Below are positions 24,383-24,588 of a stretch of DNA of 24,588 bases, piece after piece. The number at the start of each line of letters is the position of its first letter. The first letter of the stretch is position 1. The translations under genes were made by a program, and so were the position numbers. The notes under the pieces are model-generated. The model was not told the origin of the DNA. It was given only the letters and a program-made list of their open reading frames with translations, and made no database searches. Source of the stretch: a virus. The stretch spans positions 1 to 24,588 of the IMG/VR virus record IMGVR_UViG_3300020221_000119; one strand, 5' to 3'.

Positions 24383-24588
24383 GGTATATCAGAGAATGTT
24401 GGTATCTACCTATAGTGTTTCTCTTATTTATTGGCACTATTGGTATGCAGTACACTAATGGGTGCAGAGCACACTATTGGTAGTGTTTTGGTTAATAAGA
24501 GGACACTATTGGTGTATAGTTCTACCTATAGTTTAATGTTATCTATTTACTACTAGCCTTAGTGTTTGGTTTAACTGACTTGTTACTT
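24383..24588. other. Gene-free end region with CACTATTGG repeats
   Basis: CACTATTGG occurs at 24435-24443, 24472-24480 and 24504-24512, with a variant CACTAATGG at 24453-24461. CTACCTATAGT occurs twice (24408-24418 and 24522-24532), and AGTGTTT several times. No gene or consensus promoter is supported. It may be a regulatory or end-of-genome region; the window ends inside it. Confidence 0.65.

Noticed and set aside
24301-24483. Plus-strand 60-codon hydrophobic frame
   Set aside because: It lies opposite the zinc-binding gene, has no ribosome site, and its end falls in the CACTATTGG repeat cluster.

Overview
The window is a piece of a large, AT-rich tailed bacteriophage genome, most likely a T4-superfamily myovirus infecting a Gram-negative bacterium. 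The evidence is a T4-type RNase H, a T4 gp30-type ATP-dependent DNA ligase, an OB-fold RNA ligase, a ClpP-like protease, and dozens of short, tightly packed genes. Many of these small proteins have sequences I recognise as recurring in phage early regions without known function. Host and phage genus cannot be fixed from sequence reading alone. Almost every gene lies on the minus strand, so transcription runs right to left. Neighbouring genes usually abut or overlap by 1-14 bases (ATGA, TAATG, TGATG, GTGA junctions).

Layout from right to left along transcription. 24588-23600 holds a repeat-rich non-coding end, a zinc-finger protein, a 47-residue membrane protein and a repetitive leader. 23600-13500 is an accessory or early block of about 38 small genes: CxxC proteins, one- or two-helix membrane proteins, conserved phage hypotheticals and a possible Mom/DUF4338-type DNA-modification protein. 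It is divided into operons by strong sigma70-type promoters. 13500-9240 holds further small genes, the DNA ligase, a WYL_2/SH3-like protein, an HExxH metallopeptidase and the only convincing plus-strand gene, which encodes a putative secreted peptide. 9240-4280 holds a tail-anchored basic Ser/Thr-rich protein, a 365-residue conserved protein, RNase H, a DUF6433-like protein, a nucleotidyltransferase-cupin fusion, a family 2 glycosyltransferase and a ClpP-like protease. 4260-1 returns to small conserved phage genes around the RNA ligase.

How the genes may work together: RNase H and DNA ligase process lagging-strand fragments. The RNA ligase suggests RNA repair. The nucleotidyltransferase-cupin and glycosyltransferase look like a sugar-activation and transfer module. 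The many small proteins probably act in host takeover (inference).

The most notable regulatory structure is a recurring promoter cassette on the minus strand. It has an A-rich CCATAAAAA box, a TTGACA -35, a 16-17 base spacer, a TATAAT -10, and in five cases the sequence GTTGAGTGA exactly at the predicted transcript start. Other oddities are an RNase H reading frame whose only well-placed start is ATT, two fragments resembling a tail-fibre motif fused to early proteins, a 38-base exact duplication shared by two adjacent genes, and several repeat-rich non-coding islands. No tRNA genes, CRISPR arrays or insertion sequences were seen.
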